64,000 nucleotides of DNA from RHLJ01 sp965247355 (GTDB lineage Bacteria; Bacteroidota; Rhodothermia; Balneolales; Balneolaceae). How positions within the stretch are numbered: the first letter of the stretch is position 1; every line of letters starts with the position of its first letter. The stretch is taken from contig OZ252011.1 in the NCBI GenBank assembly GCA_965247355.1, positions 62,001 through 126,000 on the forward strand. Reading direction: 5' to 3'. Under the pieces are notes generated by a model. It was not told where the DNA came from. It saw only the letters and a program-made list of their open reading frames with translations, and ran no database searches. Of the stretch, positions 29,511 to 40,105 are shown in pieces. Both the position numbers and the translations under genes were made by a program.

Positions 29511-32500
29511 TTAATGTCTTTGGAAACAAGAACATTCAAGTCCGGCGGCTTCCAAAGTAATGGCATGCCAATCAAATTGCTCGCCGTAACCATCTCGGTC
29601 CCACCAGAAAGGAAGACGTTCTTTCATCTGATTACCAACTTCATTCAAAGTAGCGGCATCAAACAGACGGCCATTAACCATCGTATATCGAACAGAGTTG
29701 GTGTTGTGGATGTCAACCAGCGGATTTTCATCCAGTACAATCAAATCAGCAAGTTTACCCACTTCCAGAGAACCGATATCATCATCTAAACCCAGATAGT
29801 GAGCTCCATTTATGGTAGCTACCTGAAGAGCTTCCATATTGGTCATTCCGCCCTGACTCATCATCCAAAGCTCCCAATGAGCGCCTAAACCCTGAAGTTG
29901 GCCATGTGCTCCGAGATTAACTTTCACTCCTGCGTCAGTGAGTAATTTCGAAGACTCTGCAGTAAAGATATGTCCGTTATCGTATTCCTCATCCGGAATC
30001 ATAGTTCTGTGACGGGAACGTGGATCAATTACACTTCTTGGAGTGAAGGAGAGTAATTTTTCATTTTCCCAAACATTATACTTTTGATAGAAATAGTACT
30101 CGCCACTCATACTTCCGTAATTAACAATGTGTGTAGGTGTATACCCAGTTTCGCTTGCGCTCCAAAGCTCACGCACATCTTTATACAAAGGTACAACTGG
30201 TACATTATGCTCAACTCCTGTATGTCCATCCAGAATCATACTCATATTGTGGAAGAAGAACGAACCGCCTTCAGGAACCACCATCATTTCAAGTTCCTTT
30301 GCGGCTTTAATTACTTGCTGTCGCTGCTCTCTTCTGGGTTGATTGTAGCTTTTTACTGAAAATGCGCCAAAGGCTTTAGTTCTTTTAAGCGCGAAAAGAG
30401 CGTCATCATAATTGTTGATTACGGCTTTGAAATCACCATCAGCGCCATACAGAATAATTCCTGTTGAGAATACCCTTGGACCGATCATATTGCCAGCTTT
30501 GATAGCTTCAGAGTGTGAGAAAATCATTTCTGAGTTCGAAGAAGGATCATGGGCAGTAGTCACTCCGTAAGCCAGGTTCGCGAAATACTCCCATTGCTGC
30601 TGTGGACTGATTCCAAGTCGGAAATTTCCAAGGTGGGCGTGAGCATCAACAATTCCCGGCATGATAGTTTTGCCGGAGGCATCCACAACTTTAGCGTTAT
30701 TCGGAACTTCCACGTCAGAACCGATTGCAGTGATTCGGTTTCCTTCCACTACAATAGTTCCGTTTTCAATTACTTCATCACCATTCATAGTAATGATACG
30801 GGCATTAGTAAAAGCGATGCTTCCTTCAGGAACATAGGTATCTAATTCAAGTCCTATATCGATTCCTGTTTTAGGAGGTTCGGGTAGGCTGTCCGGAGCA
30901 CCTTCCACAAAAGTAAAAGCATCTTTCAGATTAATAGTGAAGTATTCCTGTCCGAGTGTCCAATGCAGCTTCTGGCTGTCATTTGACCAATGCATATGAT
31001 ACCCACCTTCACTGGCAACTTCTTTTACTGGAATAGACTTGGTTGCAGGAGAAATTGCAATAGGTTTACCGGCATCAGTTAGCGGTGCCAGATATACTTT
31101 GTAGAGATTCGAGAACGCAATCCATTTGTTATCCGGGCTTGGAACAAACTCGTGTCCATAGCTGGAAGTAAAGTGTGTTTTTTCATCATTACCGTTTAAA
31201 TCCACACTCCGGTATGACTTTTCAATTGAACCAAAGAGGTAGCCACCGGCTTGATAAAAAACACGGTCTCCTGTAGCGTTAAATCTTGGAAAAGCTCCAG
31301 TCTCAGTAATTTGAGTTGGCTCTCCACCCTCAACAGGAATGGTAAATATTCCAGGGTTTAAGGTATAAGCAAAACCTTGTTGGCCATTTCCACTTTCTTT
31401 GCGGAATACGATAGTTTCACCGTCAGGAGAAAATGAAGGTTCTCGATAAATTCCTTTTTCTGAAGTGAGTTTAGTTGGTTTCTTGAAACGATCACGGGTT
31501 CTGAGATTCACGATATTCAAAGCTCCCATTTCTTCATCACTCCAAGAAACGTATGCCAATAAACGACCATCTGGTGAAAAAGCTGGTTCAAACTCAAAAT
31601 CAGTTTCACGGGTAAGTCGGACAGGATCTTCATCTGGCAAGGTTTTCATCCAGATGTATCCAGCCGCACTGAATGCAATGGTTTTTCCATCAGGAGAAGT
31701 CACCGCGTTACGAATAGCTTTGGCAGTGAAGGTTTCAGGAGCAACTTCCTGCTTATACCTAACCGCCTCAACAATCTCGTGATTCGATTCCACTTCAAAA
31801 GGAATAATCTCTGATTCACCGGTTTCAACATCAATTTTGTTGATTTTACCATTCGCCCAAATGATGATGTGTTCGCCATCGGGTGTCCAGTTAAAATTGG
31901 TATACACTCCAAAAATAGCCCAGGCTTCCTGTTGGTCTTTACTAAGGTTCTCAAAAAGTGGTTTCTCCATTCCCGATTCCATATCACGCAGATATAAAAC
32001 CGTCTTAGTTCTTACTCGCCGAACAAAGGCAAGAGTATTTCCATCCGGAGAGATTTGAGGCCGGGCAGCTCCTCCATTTCCACCGGTTACGGTTTCGATG
32101 TCGCCTTCCTCGCGGTCGTAGCGGCGGATCACATAAATCTGGCTGTTTGGATCTTTGTTATACTGGAAAAAGCCTCCAGGATAATTGTCTTCACTGTAGT
32201 AAATATATCGACCATCCGGAGAAACCGACGGTTCGCCGATATCCTGCTGCGCATTTTTCTTTTCAACGAGCTGAATCCCTGCACCTCCGGTTTTATGAAA
32301 CATCCAGATTTCCCCGGCTCCTAAAGAACGGGAAGAGGTAAAGTGTTTCTTAGCAATAATGTATTCCCCATCGGGCATCCAGGTTGAGTTGTTGAGCAAT
32401 CGGAAGCTCTCATCAGTAATCTGGGTAGCATTAGAGCCATCTACGTTCATGGTCCAGATATTATCACCACCACCGGCATCACTGGTAAAAGATATATGTG

Positions 32501-32783
32501 TCCCATCCGGGCTAAAACGAGGTTGTACTTCATAGGCATGTCCACCTCTAAGAAGTTCTGCTTTTCCTCCAGAAATAGGCATGATGTAAATATCACCCAA
32601 AAGGTCGAAAACGATGTGTTTTCCATCCGGACTAACATCCAGGTTCATCCAGGTTCCTTCATCAGTAGTGAATGAAAGAGGGGTAGTTTCTCCAAGATCG
32701 GGATTAGATACATCCCAGGAATCCTGAGCAAAAATGGATGTGGGAATAAAAAAAGTGATACAAAGAAATAGAATCAGTCTCAT
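29511..32783 (-). CDS. Exported TolB-like propeller fused to an amidohydrolase
   Basis: 1,090 residues. The signal peptide ends in SIFAQ (residues 1-19). Residues about 40-600 carry repeated PD40/WD40-type units with the recurrent core SPDGxxI/L (for example VSPDGRYIYYS and FSPDGETIVFRKE). From about 690 to 1060 there is an amidohydrolase of the imidazolonepropionase/dipeptidase type: metal motif MPGIVDAHAHLGN, His in GVEHNVPV, and the C-terminal ADLIVLDENPL. The family is widespread in Bacteroidota and related groups and is expected in the periplasm. The substrate is not known; a cyclic or N-substituted peptide-like amide is plausible. A terminator follows. Confidence 0.88.
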   Translation of the reverse strand: MRLILFLCITFFIPTSIFAQDSWDVSNPDLGETTPLSFTTDEGTWMNLDVSPDGKHIVFDLLGDIYIMPISGGKAELLRGGHAYEVQPRFSPDGTHISFTSDAGGGDNIWTMNVDGSNATQITDESFRLLNNSTWMPDGEYIIAKKHFTSSRSLGAGEIWMFHKTGGAGIQLVEKKNAQQDIGEPSVSPDGRYIYYSEDNYPGGFFQYNKDPNSQIYVIRRYDREEGDIETVTGGNGGAARPQISPDGNTLAFVRRVRTKTVLYLRDMESGMEKPLFENLSKDQQEAWAIFGVYTNFNWTPDGEHIIIWANGKINKIDVETGESEIIPFEVESNHEIVEAVRYKQEVAPETFTAKAIRNAVTSPDGKTIAFSAAGYIWMKTLPDEDPVRLTRETDFEFEPAFSPDGRLLAYVSWSDEEMGALNIVNLRTRDRFKKPTKLTSEKGIYREPSFSPDGETIVFRKESGNGQQGFAYTLNPGIFTIPVEGGEPTQITETGAFPRFNATGDRVFYQAGGYLFGSIEKSYRSVDLNGNDEKTHFTSSYGHEFVPSPDNKWIAFSNLYKVYLAPLTDAGKPIAISPATKSIPVKEVASEGGYHMHWSNDSQKLHWTLGQEYFTINLKDAFTFVEGAPDSLPEPPKTGIDIGLELDTYVPEGSIAFTNARIITMNGDEVIENGTIVVEGNRITAIGSDVEVPNNAKVVDASGKTIMPGIVDAHAHLGNFRLGISPQQQWEYFANLAYGVTTAHDPSSNSEMIFSHSEAIKAGNMIGPRVFSTGIILYGADGDFKAVINNYDDALFALKRTKAFGAFSVKSYNQPRREQRQQVIKAAKELEMMVVPEGGSFFFHNMSMILDGHTGVEHNVPVVPLYKDVRELWSASETGYTPTHIVNYGSMSGEYYFYQKYNVWENEKLLSFTPRSVIDPRSRHRTMIPDEEYDNGHIFTAESSKLLTDAGVKVNLGAHGQLQGLGAHWELWMMSQGGMTNMEALQVATINGAHYLGLDDDIGSLEVGKLADLIVLDENPLVDIHNTNSVRYTMVNGRLFDAATLNEVGNQMKERLPFWWDRDGYGEQFDWHAITLEAAGLECSCFQRH

Positions 32784-32940
32784 AAATATCGTTGGTTAGT
32801 TTAAATTGATAATACCATTTGATGAGTTAATTTTTATAATCTTTCACGAGTTTTTTCAAAACCTCTAGTTATTAGCTATTATTAACTGTTTAGAAGGTTG
32901 GATTTACAGATATTCTGAGCTCAGGTTTTGATTTATTAGA

Positions 32941-35900
32941 GTGGCTACAAAGAAATTCATTTTATTATCAGTATTTTTATTTCTGGGGTATGCGCTGGGG
33001 TACGCGCAGAAGTACAATATTAAAACGTATTCAGTAAACGAAGGACTCCCCTCCAGTTTCGTGTATGACGTACTTATCGACGAAACAGGCTATGTTTGGT
33101 ATGCTACAGCAAACGGATTGGTCCAGTATGATGGTAAAAGGTTTAAAAACTATGCCGAAGAGAATGGGTTAAAAGACGCTCTTATCTACGATATCCACAA
33201 AGATGTACAAGGAAATTTCTGGATTTCAACTGAGTTTGGAGGTATAGCAAAGTTCTTAAGTGATTCCGCAATATATATTCCTGAACTGTCAGCTCTTGAT
33301 TCCGTGCTTATAAACTTTATTGCTGATGGACCTAATGGAACACTTTGGTTTGGGAGTAATGAAAATGGAATTTATGAATGGGATAAAGAGAAAGGTCTCC
33401 ATCAAAAAATTACAGAAGAAACTGGCTTGCCGGATAACCAGATTTGGGATTTAGTATTTGATGAAGAAGGCAAAGCCTGGATAGCTACTTCTTCGGGAGT
33501 TGCTCTTTACGAACAAGATGGAGGAGTAACTCAGGTATTTACGAATGAAAATGGATTAGCAGGAGAGCTTACCTATCAGGTGCTTCTGGCAAGTGATGGC
33601 AAGAAATGGGTACCAACAAGTAATGGGATTTCTGTTATAATGCCGGATAACAGCGTCGAAAATATTACAGAGATAAATGGTAAAGAACTCGATTATGTAT
33701 TTAATATCGCTGAAGATGACGATGAGGTTATCTGGATTGGTACTGAGCGAAACGGACTTTATTGGTTTGATGGAGAATTATATACCCATATAACCAAGAA
33801 AAACGGACTGAGTAGTAACTATATATATCGATTAATCAAAGATGAAGACGGTACTATATGGGTTGCTACTGATGGAAATGGAGTAAGTATTTTTAAAGAC
33901 CGTAATTTCAAAGCGTATGATAGTAGTTCAGAACTCAAAGCAAATTCTGTATATAGTGCAATCAAAGCTTCAGATGGTACTTTATGGTTTGGTACTGAGA
34001 ACGGACTGAGTAGCTATAAGAACGGAAACTTTAATAATTATACCCTACCTGAGCGATTATTTAATGAAGATGAAATCTGGGATATAGAAGAGAGACCTAA
34101 TGGTAATCTGGTGATGCTTACCTACAATTATGATATCCTTGAGTTTGATGGTAGCAAATTTTACCGGCCGGATTTTTTCGATTCACTATACCCATATTAT
34201 GTGAGTGATATATTTGTGGATGATGACGGAAGCATTTGGTTTGCAGCTTTTCAGTCGTTATTAAAATATAAAGATGGTAATCTGGAAAAGTTTAATCCGC
34301 CAGACGATCATTACTGGCAAACAACCCTATCTTCTATAACTAAAGATTCCAGAGGCTATTTATGGATAGGTACAGGGGGAGGGTTGGCAAAATTTGATGG
34401 CCAAAATTTCCGATACTTTTCAGAAGAAAATGGACTTATTGGAAACAGTATTTACGATGTAAAAGAAGATGAACATGGTCATCTGTGGGTTGGAACCAAC
34501 GAAGCCATTAATGTACTTTATGATTTTGATGAAGATGGGTTTCCTCAAGAGGTGATTAAATTTGAAACCGAGAATTTCCACCTTCAGGAAACTATATTTT
34601 TGCAGTTTGATCAATATGGTAACTTATGGCAGGGAACTAATGGCGGGCTTAACTATTTTGATTTATCATTATGGAGAGGACATCGTATTGTAGAGCAACA
34701 GCACTTTGCGCTTAATGATTATGGATATGGAATTGAATTTAATGGCTGGGCTTCTTTAATAGATGATGAAGGTACTCTTTGGTTTGGTAGTAACTCAAAA
34801 GGGTTGATTAATTTTTCATTTTCGAAGGAAGAAACCAAGATAATCCCTGCTAACCCTCCAAAAATTTACTTACGGCAAATTCTTGCCAACAACGATGTTA
34901 TCTATAACTCACTTGAGGATGATAGTGCAGGATCCTTAAAAACTGAATACGATCAGAATAATTTAAATTTTCTGTTCAATGCTATTGCCTACAAAGACCC
35001 GAATCGAATAGCATATCAATATAAATTAGAAGGTTTTGATGAGGAATGGCAATCAGAGAATAATGTCGAAGAAGTCCGGTATACTAATCTCCCACCCGGG
35101 AAATATACTTTTTTAATGAAAAGTAAATCCATTAAGTCTGGTTGGAGTGCTACTACAGAACTGGCTTCTATCGAAATTGATATACCCATTTGGAGAACCA
35201 TTTGGTTTCCGGTTTTGATGATCATAGGATTTGGGCTAATTGTGGGAATAATTGTGCGTAGCTATGTAGAAAGAAAAGAGAAGAAAAACCTTAAAAAGAA
35301 GGTTGATGAGCAGACTAAAGATCTCCAGTCCGCCCTCGATGAAAAGGAAGTTCTAATTAAAGAAATCCATCATAGAGTAAAGAATAATCTTGCTGTAGTT
35401 TCTGGTCTTTTGGAATTACAAAGCTGGAATATTGAAGAAGGATTAGCCAAAGATGCGATTCAGGAAAGCAAAATGCGTGTATTGGCAATGTCCAAGATTC
35501 ATGAAAGTTTGTATCAAAATGATGATTTAGCTCAGGTAAATTTCAAAAAATTTCTGGAAGATTTAATTCAGACTGTTTCACAAACTATGAAAAAGAGGGA
35601 TCATGATATTCAGTTAGAACTTGATATAGAAAATATTTTGATAGATGTAAATGTGGGAATACCACTGGGGTTAATTGTGAATGAAATTCTTAGTAATTGC
35701 TATAAGCATGCTTTTAATGAGGTTAAAAGAGGGTGTATTCTTATATCTTTTAAAAAGGAATCCCAAAAATATAGTCTGGAAATAAAGGATAATGGAATAG
35801 GCTCGAATGAAGATATTCTTGAGAAGAATACTTCTTCTTTGGGGATTACACTCGTTAAATCCCTTACATCTCAAATAAATGGAGAAGTATCATATTCTGG

Positions 35901-35955
35901 AAAAGAAGGAGCTCACTTTATAGTGAGTTTTTCAGAAAAAGAAATCAGCTCTTAA
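32941..35955 (+). CDS. Two-component propeller sensor kinase (reg_prop, Y_Y_Y, HisKA_2)
   Basis: 1,004 residues from a GTG start that gives an intact signal peptide (KKFILLSVFLFLGYALGYAQ). Residues about 25-640 hold about 13 propeller units with the pattern DxxGxxWxGT/AT (for example DEDGTIWVATDGNG). A Y_Y_Y domain (about 665-745; YKLEGFDEEWQ, YTNLPPGKYTF) precedes one membrane helix (about 755-775). The cytoplasmic part has a HisKA_2 His (IKEIHHRVKNNLAVVSGLL) and an ATPase domain (DNGIGSNED). Unlike the SusR-type hybrids of Bacteroides it has no receiver or DNA-binding domain, so a separate regulator is needed. It ends with an 11-bp overlap with the convergent crotonase gene. Confidence 0.9.
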   Translation: MATKKFILLSVFLFLGYALGYAQKYNIKTYSVNEGLPSSFVYDVLIDETGYVWYATANGLVQYDGKRFKNYAEENGLKDALIYDIHKDVQGNFWISTEFGGIAKFLSDSAIYIPELSALDSVLINFIADGPNGTLWFGSNENGIYEWDKEKGLHQKITEETGLPDNQIWDLVFDEEGKAWIATSSGVALYEQDGGVTQVFTNENGLAGELTYQVLLASDGKKWVPTSNGISVIMPDNSVENITEINGKELDYVFNIAEDDDEVIWIGTERNGLYWFDGELYTHITKKNGLSSNYIYRLIKDEDGTIWVATDGNGVSIFKDRNFKAYDSSSELKANSVYSAIKASDGTLWFGTENGLSSYKNGNFNNYTLPERLFNEDEIWDIEERPNGNLVMLTYNYDILEFDGSKFYRPDFFDSLYPYYVSDIFVDDDGSIWFAAFQSLLKYKDGNLEKFNPPDDHYWQTTLSSITKDSRGYLWIGTGGGLAKFDGQNFRYFSEENGLIGNSIYDVKEDEHGHLWVGTNEAINVLYDFDEDGFPQEVIKFETENFHLQETIFLQFDQYGNLWQGTNGGLNYFDLSLWRGHRIVEQQHFALNDYGYGIEFNGWASLIDDEGTLWFGSNSKGLINFSFSKEETKIIPANPPKIYLRQILANNDVIYNSLEDDSAGSLKTEYDQNNLNFLFNAIAYKDPNRIAYQYKLEGFDEEWQSENNVEEVRYTNLPPGKYTFLMKSKSIKSGWSATTELASIEIDIPIWRTIWFPVLMIIGFGLIVGIIVRSYVERKEKKNLKKKVDEQTKDLQSALDEKEVLIKEIHHRVKNNLAVVSGLLELQSWNIEEGLAKDAIQESKMRVLAMSKIHESLYQNDDLAQVNFKKFLEDLIQTVSQTMKKRDHDIQLELDIENILIDVNVGIPLGLIVNEILSNCYKHAFNEVKRGCILISFKKESQKYSLEIKDNGIGSNEDILEKNTSSLGITLVKSLTSQINGEVSYSGKEGAHFIVSFSEKEISS

Positions 35956-36697
35956 AAGTTTCCAGAAAATTCCTGGTAAAATCACTCAGTGATAATTCCC
36001 CGCTAATCTCTGCTCTTTTTAGCAAAACCTGTTCAAGATTATTGGTGTCTTCCCAAAGCATTTTTTTTATTTCTTTCATAGCCTTCGGATTACTACTGGA
36101 AAGTTGCTTTACAAGTTTTTGAACAGCTGTATCTAAACTATTATCAGACTCAACCACATCGTTATACAATCCTTTCTCGAGAGCCCATTCGGCAGATTTC
36201 CACTCGGTGGCATTAATGCTGAGCGAGGAAAGTGCTGATACTCCAATCTTTCGTTGAACCACCGGCGCGATTACAAAAGGGCCAATTCCAATACTTAGTT
36301 CACTAAGCTTGATGGATGCATGTTCATTTGCAATGGCATAATCGGATGCAGCTACTATCCCGACTCCACCACCAACGGTTTTTCCTTGAACTCTGACAAT
36401 GATAAATTTTGGACAGTTTTTCATTGCCATGATTACTTTTCCAAAACCTGAGAAAAACTCTTTAGCTTGATCCAGATTGTTAATAGCCATTAACTCATCA
36501 AAAGAAGCTCCGGCGCAAAAAGCTCCATTACCGGAACTTTTTAATACTATAACAGTGATACTGCTATCGTGCCCGGCTTTTGAAACGGTTTCTGCAAGTT
36601 TGTGTAATAAACTCTTAGGCAACGAGTTACCCTTTGGGTGATAAAACTCGATAGTTCCTATGTTATCTGAAATACTTAGTGTAACTGATCCATCCAT
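35945..36697 (-). CDS. Enoyl-CoA hydratase/isomerase (crotonase) family protein
   Basis: 250 residues. Oxyanion-hole motifs are present: FCAGASFDEL at about 60-69 and VGGGVGIVAASDYAIA at about 108-123. Of the two catalytic Glu of classic hydratases, the second is kept (E133 in KLSELSIG) and the first is Gly (G113, directly after GGGV). That pattern suggests an isomerase, hydrolase or other crotonase-fold activity rather than plain hydration. No operon partner; transcription converges with the propeller kinase. Confidence 0.83.
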   Translation of the reverse strand: MDGSVTLSISDNIGTIEFYHPKGNSLPKSLLHKLAETVSKAGHDSSITVIVLKSSGNGAFCAGASFDELMAINNLDQAKEFFSGFGKVIMAMKNCPKFIIVRVQGKTVGGGVGIVAASDYAIANEHASIKLSELSIGIGPFVIAPVVQRKIGVSALSSLSINATEWKSAEWALEKGLYNDVVESDNSLDTAVQKLVKQLSSSNPKAMKEIKKMLWEDTNNLEQVLLKRAEISGELSLSDFTRNFLETFKS

Positions 36698-36804
36698 ACT
36701 TCAAAATAGACGAAATTTGATGGAATTGGAACCTCTTGTTTTAATTCTTTAACAGTATCGCCTTGCACCCGATTGTTTTGGTGATCATATTCTTCCGTCC
36801 AAAA

Positions 36805-38619
36805 ATGAATAAATTTATGAATACGAAAATATTGCTATTACTAGTAGTTACGCTTTTTGTAAGTACCCGAGCTGATGCCCAAACCGTTAATGAATACACT
36901 ATATCTTTTGAAAATGCGGTGCACCATGAGGCTAACATAAAGGCCACTTTTTCAAATCTTGATCTTAAGCCTTTGGAGATCAGAATGAGCCGTACTTCTC
37001 CGGGGCGTTATGCAATTCATAATTTTGCTAAGAATGTATATGGAGTGAAAGCATACGATAAAGATGGGAATGAACTGGAAATAACACGCCCAAACCCACA
37101 ACAATGGGATGTTCATGGGCATGATGGAACTGTTACTTTCGAATATACATTATATGCGAACAGGGGAGGAGGAACCTATTCTCAGGTAGATGAAAGCCAT
37201 GCCCATTTGAATATTCCCGCTACATTCGTATTCCCCAGAGATTATCAACATCGTCCCGTTCATGTCACTTTTGATGTTCGCGAAGATTTAAACTGGCAAG
37301 TCGCTACCCAGTTAAAGAGAATGGATGGCGATACCTATTATGCTCCCGATACATACTACTTTATGGACAGCCCCACTGAAATTGCGGATTTTCATCTCAG
37401 GGAAGAAATGGTAGATGGGCAATTGATAAGATTGGCACTTCATACTCGGGCAAGCGATCGTGAGGTTAACGAATATTTTGGTAAGGTGATGGATATCGTT
37501 AGAGCACAAAAAGATGTTTATGGAGAACTCCCTGACTTCGATTACGGTGAGTATACTTTCCTTTCCTGCTACATGCCCAATGCGAGTGGAGATGGAATGG
37601 AGCACCGTAATTCAACCATTGTAACAGGCGCAAAAGATTTGGATGAGCCGCTCGGCGAGTATAGAATTAGTACCATTTCCCATGAGTTTTTTCATGCATG
37701 GAATGTTGAACGAATTCGTCCCGCTTCTCTGGAACCGTTCGATTTTGAAGAGGCCAATATGAGTGGTGAACTATGGTTCGCGGAGGGCTTTACCAGTTAT
37801 TATACCGGATTGATGTTAGCTCGTGCCGGAATCCAAACTCATGAAGAATATGTAGAAGGACTCGATGGTACACTTAACTACGTAATCAATTCTCCGGGTC
37901 GGCAGTTTTTTAATCCTATAGAGATGAGCTATAGGGCTCCTTTTGTGGATGCAGCAACCTCCATAGACCCAACTAATAACAACAATATTTTTGTGTCTTA
38001 CTACTCGTATGGAAGTGTGCTTGGTTTAGCTTTAGATCTTTCGCTAAGAACGACCAACAATGGGTTGAATTTAGATGATTTCATGAAGTTGGTCTGGGAA
38101 AAATACGGGAAAACAGAAATCCCTTACTCAATAAGAGACTTAGAAGCTGCACTAAAGGAATATGCCGGAGAGGAATTTGGAGATTCTTTTTTTGATGAAT
38201 ATATCTATAACAGCGAGATGCCGGATTACAGAACGTTATTAAGTGAGTTTGGAGTTGATTTCGAATTAGAGAATCCCGGGAAAGCAAGTTTAGGTGGCAC
38301 AATCAGAGCGAGAGGTGGAGTTTGGAGACTTACGTCAAATGCATTGATTGGGAGTCCACTTTATGAAGCAGGAATAGAAGCAGAAGATGAGATTATTTCA
38401 ATTGGAGGAACCCGACTTAGTTCGGTAGAATCAGTAGATGAAATCCTGAATCGAAGGAGGCCTGGTCAAACCGTTGAAATTGTTTATTCCAGATGGGGAG
38501 AAGAAAAAAGAGTGAGAGTTACTTTAATGGAGTCTGATCGAATCAAAACTGAAATTGATAATCGTGCAAACAGACAGGCTCGGGCGCGAAGAGCAAACTG
38601 GATTAATGGAGATGGTTAA
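36805..38619 (+). CDS. M61-family metallopeptidase with PDZ domain, exported
   Basis: 604 residues from the ATG at 36805 (36817 is also possible; a TTG at 36763 is unlikely). The signal peptide ends in TRADAQ. Domain order is the N-terminal beta domain, the gluzincin core with ISHEFFHAWNVERIRP and the downstream Glu in LWFAEGFTSYY, and a C-terminal PDZ (about 500-580; SPLYEAGIEAEDEIISIGG). Members are glycyl or general aminopeptidases; here it is periplasmic or surface located. An M24 peptidase gene follows 73 bp later, so peptide catabolism is a likely shared theme. Confidence 0.9.
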   Translation: MNKFMNTKILLLLVVTLFVSTRADAQTVNEYTISFENAVHHEANIKATFSNLDLKPLEIRMSRTSPGRYAIHNFAKNVYGVKAYDKDGNELEITRPNPQQWDVHGHDGTVTFEYTLYANRGGGTYSQVDESHAHLNIPATFVFPRDYQHRPVHVTFDVREDLNWQVATQLKRMDGDTYYAPDTYYFMDSPTEIADFHLREEMVDGQLIRLALHTRASDREVNEYFGKVMDIVRAQKDVYGELPDFDYGEYTFLSCYMPNASGDGMEHRNSTIVTGAKDLDEPLGEYRISTISHEFFHAWNVERIRPASLEPFDFEEANMSGELWFAEGFTSYYTGLMLARAGIQTHEEYVEGLDGTLNYVINSPGRQFFNPIEMSYRAPFVDAATSIDPTNNNNIFVSYYSYGSVLGLALDLSLRTTNNGLNLDDFMKLVWEKYGKTEIPYSIRDLEAALKEYAGEEFGDSFFDEYIYNSEMPDYRTLLSEFGVDFELENPGKASLGGTIRARGGVWRLTSNALIGSPLYEAGIEAEDEIISIGGTRLSSVESVDEILNRRRPGQTVEIVYSRWGEEKRVRVTLMESDRIKTEIDNRANRQARARRANWINGDG

Positions 38620-38692
38620 TAAATTGAAAGTTGATAGTTGAATAAGTGTGTGTTTTGAGCTTTCTTTGATGCTTTAACATATCGGGGCATCC

Positions 38693-40045
38693 ATGAAATT
38701 CACACCAGTACTATTAATTCTTATCCTTTCTTCAATAACTTTGTCAGCGTTTGGACAAAATTATCCTGAAGTTCTTCCTATGAAGGAGCGCGCACAAGTC
38801 ATTGATGATTTGTTGGCTGATAAAATTCAAACCATTTTGCCGGATATCATGCGTAGGGAAGGCATTGATATGTGGCTCATCATTTCCAGAGAATACAATG
38901 AAGATCCGGTAATAAAAACAATGTTACCGGCAACCTGGCTTGCTGCCCGGCGCCGAACTATTCTGGTAGTTTATGACCGAGGCGAAAAAGAAGGTCTGGA
39001 AACTTTGGCTGTTGCCCGGTATGATGTCGGTGAAACCTTCAAAAAAGCCTGGAATAAAGAAATGCAGCCTGATCAGTGGGCAAGGCTTTTGGAGATTATA
39101 GAAGAGCGTGATCCGGAGAAGATTGGAATTAACATCTCCGAAATCTGGCAACACGCAGATGGAATGGTGGTTACCGATTACGAAGAACTAAAGGATGGAA
39201 TTGGACAAAAGTATTCGAATCGATTGGTTTCAGCTGAAAAAGTAGCCGTGGGTTGGTTGGAAACACGATCTCCAAAAGAAATGACGATCTATCCTCATAT
39301 TGTGAGAATCGCTCATGAAATTATTGCTGAAGGTTTTTCCGATAAAGTTATTCAACCGGGAGTAACTACCACAGATGATGTGGTTTGGTGGTATCGCGAA
39401 AAGATCAGAGAACTCAAATTGGTTACCTGGTTTCATCCGAGTGTATCGATTCAAAGAGCTGATCCCGAATCATTTGATCACCTTCGAACTTTTGATAGCA
39501 GACCTGACGAGAATATCATTTTACCAGGCGATCTTCTTCATGTCGATTTTGGAATCACCTATCTGAGATTAAATACTGACACACAACAGCATGCTTACGT
39601 GCTTAAACCCGGAGAAACGGAAGTACCCGAGTATTTAAATCAGGCTTTTGATAATGGAAACCGACTCCAGGATATTTTTACCGGAAACTTCGAAGAAGGA
39701 AGAACTGGAAATGAAGTGCTGAAAATGTCCAGAGAGCAGGCTATTGATGAAGGAATTAAGCCTTCAATATATACTCATCCGATTGGCTATCATGGCCATG
39801 CTGCAGGAACTACGCTTGGAATGTGGGATTCACAAGGTGGAGTTCCGGGAGATGGAGATTACCCACTTCATTTAAATACAGCCTATTCTATTGAACTGAA
39901 TGCAGCGACTTACATTGAAGAATGGGGTAAAGAAATACGAATCATGTTGGAGGAAGACGCCTTCTTTGATGAATCAGGTGTTTGGTACATTGATGGCCGA
40001 CAAAAAGAAATAATGACCATTCCCAGAGTTCCAGCGAAACAATAA
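38693..40045 (+). CDS. M24-family metallopeptidase (Xaa-Pro aminopeptidase-like), exported
   Basis: 450 residues. The signal peptide ends in LSAFGQ. An N-terminal creatinase-like domain (about 40-190) precedes the pita-bread domain. Metal ligands can be read in order: Asp in HVDFGITY, Asp in NTDTQQHA, His in YTHPIGYHGH, Glu in YSIELNAAT and Glu in MLEEDAFF. Such enzymes remove residues before proline; a periplasmic location is implied by the signal. It follows the M61 gene on the same strand. Confidence 0.9.
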   Translation: MKFTPVLLILILSSITLSAFGQNYPEVLPMKERAQVIDDLLADKIQTILPDIMRREGIDMWLIISREYNEDPVIKTMLPATWLAARRRTILVVYDRGEKEGLETLAVARYDVGETFKKAWNKEMQPDQWARLLEIIEERDPEKIGINISEIWQHADGMVVTDYEELKDGIGQKYSNRLVSAEKVAVGWLETRSPKEMTIYPHIVRIAHEIIAEGFSDKVIQPGVTTTDDVVWWYREKIRELKLVTWFHPSVSIQRADPESFDHLRTFDSRPDENIILPGDLLHVDFGITYLRLNTDTQQHAYVLKPGETEVPEYLNQAFDNGNRLQDIFTGNFEEGRTGNEVLKMSREQAIDEGIKPSIYTHPIGYHGHAAGTTLGMWDSQGGVPGDGDYPLHLNTAYSIELNAATYIEEWGKEIRIMLEEDAFFDESGVWYIDGRQKEIMTIPRVPAKQ

Positions 40046-40105
40046 CAGCATTTGTTCGCTAGAACCTCCTCATTTATCTTTAGTGGACTAATTTGAGTCA
40101 GGGTT

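Noticed and set aside
23771..35955. Two convergent gene pairs overlapping by exactly 11 bp (23771-23781 and 35945-35955)
   Set aside because: Short convergent stop overlaps are common in compact genomes; the equal lengths are most simply chance.
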